DNA of 6,864 nucleotides from Clostridiales bacterium (GTDB lineage Bacteria; Bacillota; Clostridia; Oscillospirales; Oscillospiraceae), in NCBI GenBank assembly GCA_018374635.1, contig JAHAEW010000118.1:1-6864 (forward strand). Reading direction: 5' to 3'. The position numbers and the translations under genes are program-made. The notes beneath the pieces were generated by a model. The model made no database searches, had not been told where the DNA came from, and saw only the letters and a program-made list of their open reading frames with translations. Positions 6,065 to 6,864 of this stretch are shown in pieces. The stretch's first letter is position 1; each line of letters begins with the position of its first letter.

Positions 6065-6622
6065 ATGCTTACATGGCTCGCAGCTTTGGACGGCGCGGTC
6101 CTCCTCTGGATCCAGGATTGGGTCCGCAATCCGATCCTGAATGCATTTTTCTCCGCGTTCACCCATCTGGGGGACGCGGGAATGCTGTGGATCGCCTTGG
6201 CGCTGGTCTTTGTGTGCATACCCAGGACCCGGAAAGCCGGGATTTGCGCCCTGACGGCCCTCCTGCTGGGCCTGCTGTGCACCAACGTGACGCTCAAGCA
6301 CCTGGTGGAGCGCACCCGGCCCTGGCTGGTGGTGGAGGGGCTGATCCCCCTGATCGCAGAGGGAGATCCTAATTCGTTCCCGTCAGGACATACGACGGCG
6401 GCCTTTGCGGCCGGCGTGGTGTGGTGGAAGACCCTGCCCTGGACCTGGGGAAGAGTGGGCGCGCTGGCGCTGGCGGTTCTGATGGGCTGCTCCCGCCTGT
6501 ATGTGGGGGTTCACTTTCCCAGCGATGTGCTGGCCGGCGCGGCGGTGGGCGCCCTGTGCGCCCTTGCCGCCCTGGCCCTGTGGCGGGGCATTGCGGAGCG
6601 GAGAAGCAGACGCAGCGTTTGA
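6065..6622 (+). CDS. PAP2 superfamily membrane phosphatase, possible undecaprenyl pyrophosphate phosphatase
   Basis: This 185-residue integral membrane protein belongs to the PAP2 (type 2 phosphatidic acid phosphatase) superfamily. All three parts of the active site are present: KHLVERTRP (Lys78, Arg85), PSGHT (106-110, with acid/base His109) and SRLYVGVHFPSD (Arg144, nucleophile His150, Asp154). Hydrophobic helices lie at about 38-53, 58-77, 111-122, 129-142 and 155-175, and the tail is basic (ERRSRRSV). Small Gram-positive members of this family (BcrC-like) remove phosphate from undecaprenyl pyrophosphate outside the membrane, so the lipid carrier can be reused for peptidoglycan and wall polymers. 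Others act on phosphatidylglycerol phosphate or phosphatidic acid, so the substrate is not certain. The start has AGGAG 6 bases upstream. The gene follows a strong terminator by 30 bases and has no clear promoter of its own, so it may depend on read-through from the DUF4330 promoter. Confidence 0.92.
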   Translation: MLTWLAALDGAVLLWIQDWVRNPILNAFFSAFTHLGDAGMLWIALALVFVCIPRTRKAGICALTALLLGLLCTNVTLKHLVERTRPWLVVEGLIPLIAEGDPNSFPSGHTTAAFAAGVVWWKTLPWTWGRVGALALAVLMGCSRLYVGVHFPSDVLAGAAVGALCALAALALWRGIAERRSRRSV

Positions 6623-6677
6623 AAAAAGCGGGTACGGCCGCAAGCCGAGGCCCCATGAGGGAGTAATATCGTCTCAG

Positions 6678-6709
6678 CGGCTGGCGGTCATTGGACCGTC
6701 AGCCGTTTT
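6678..6709 (+). terminator. Intrinsic terminator after the PAP2 gene
   Basis: CGGCTGGCGGTC (6678-6689) pairs with GACCGTCAGCCG (6694-6705) over 12 positions, one of them a G.U pair, with an ATTG loop. TTTTATATT follows. It lies 55 bases after the PAP2 stop codon. Confidence 0.85.
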
Positions 6710-6734
6710 ATATTCTGCCGGGGAGGGTGTCACA

Positions 6735-6761
6735 GGCCAGCGATATACCTTGCGTCTGGCC
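6735..6761. repeat. Inverted repeat bordering the -35 of the last promoter
   Basis: GGCCAG (6735-6740) and CTGGCC (6756-6761) are perfect inverted copies 15 bases apart. The second copy begins at the base after the -35 hexamer. It could be an operator, but 6-base arms in GC-rich DNA can occur by chance. Confidence 0.3.
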
Positions 6762-6778
6762 GGTGCACGTGGTAAAAT
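6750..6778 (+). promoter_or_regulatory. Likely sigma-A promoter of the gene at the right edge
   Basis: TTGCGT (6750-6755) and TAAAAT (6773-6778) are 17 bases apart. The -10 matches consensus at 5 of 6 bases and the -35 at its first three. Transcription would begin near 6785, giving a leader of about 38 bases. It lies after the PAP2 terminator, so the last gene is a separate unit. Confidence 0.5.
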
Positions 6779-6823
6779 GGAGAAAATTATCGAATTTTAG
6801 TATCCATAGGAGGAATCTTCAAA

Positions 6824-6864
6824 ATGGAAAAGAAACGATTTCTGGCCGGGTCCGTGAGCGCCGC
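6824..6864 (+). CDS. Start of a gene cut by the window edge, possibly a secreted protein
   Basis: Only 13 full codons are visible: MEKKRFLAGSVSA. The start is well supported by AGGAGG at 6808-6813, 10 bases before the ATG, and by a promoter at 6750-6778. A short basic stretch (KKR) followed by small and hydrophobic residues is how a signal peptide begins, so an exported protein is possible. The fragment is too short to assign a family. Confidence 0.65.
   Translation, partial: MEKKRFLAGSVSA

Noticed and set aside
1..6864. Search for CRISPR repeats, insertion sequences, tRNA or rRNA genes, and attachment sites
   Set aside because: I saw no spaced direct repeats, transposase, terminal inverted repeats or RNA gene signatures.

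Overview
The window reads as chromosomal DNA from a GC-rich Gram-positive anaerobe of the Clostridia, most like the Oscillospiraceae (Flavonifractor, Lawsonibacter or Intestinimonas-type gut bacteria). This placement is inferred from very GC-rich coding DNA, strong GGAGG-type ribosome binding sites, AT-richer intergenic promoters of sigma-A type, and the families present (CsaB, DUF4330, short PiT). No marker gene fixes the species. The window holds six complete genes and the start of a seventh. There are no RNA genes, mobile elements or CRISPR arrays.

Left part, minus strand, read right to left from about 5305 to 134: (i) a 750-residue fusion of a GT4-type glycosyltransferase with a CsaB-type polysaccharide pyruvyl transferase; (ii) a second glycosyltransferase that overlaps it by 4 bases; (iii) after a 67-base gap with a strong hairpin, a compact PiT-type phosphate permease with a TTG start; (iv) after a 90-base gap with its own likely promoter, a HAD phosphatase of the phosphoglycolate phosphatase type. 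A 14-bp hairpin at 28-64 closes this side.

Right part, plus strand: a DUF4330 single-pass membrane protein (5463-5984) with a good extended -10 promoter and an intrinsic terminator, then a PAP2 lipid phosphatase (6065-6622). About 200 non-coding bases follow, with a terminator and a promoter. Finally come the first 13 codons of a gene that runs off the window.

The fusion protein and second glycosyltransferase look like a cell-envelope module that builds and pyruvylates a secondary cell wall polymer, the kind of glycan that SLH-domain proteins bind. A PAP2 phosphatase could recycle undecaprenyl pyrophosphate, the lipid carrier for such polymers. DUF4330 has no known function, but its divergent position suggests an envelope role. 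The phosphate permease and HAD phosphatase are probably ordinary housekeeping neighbours.

I found no convincing novel defence or mobile system. The most interesting points are the GT4-CsaB fusion, a perfect 15-bp palindrome over the -35/spacer of the DUF4330 promoter, and a hairpin that buries the ribosome binding site of the phosphate permease.
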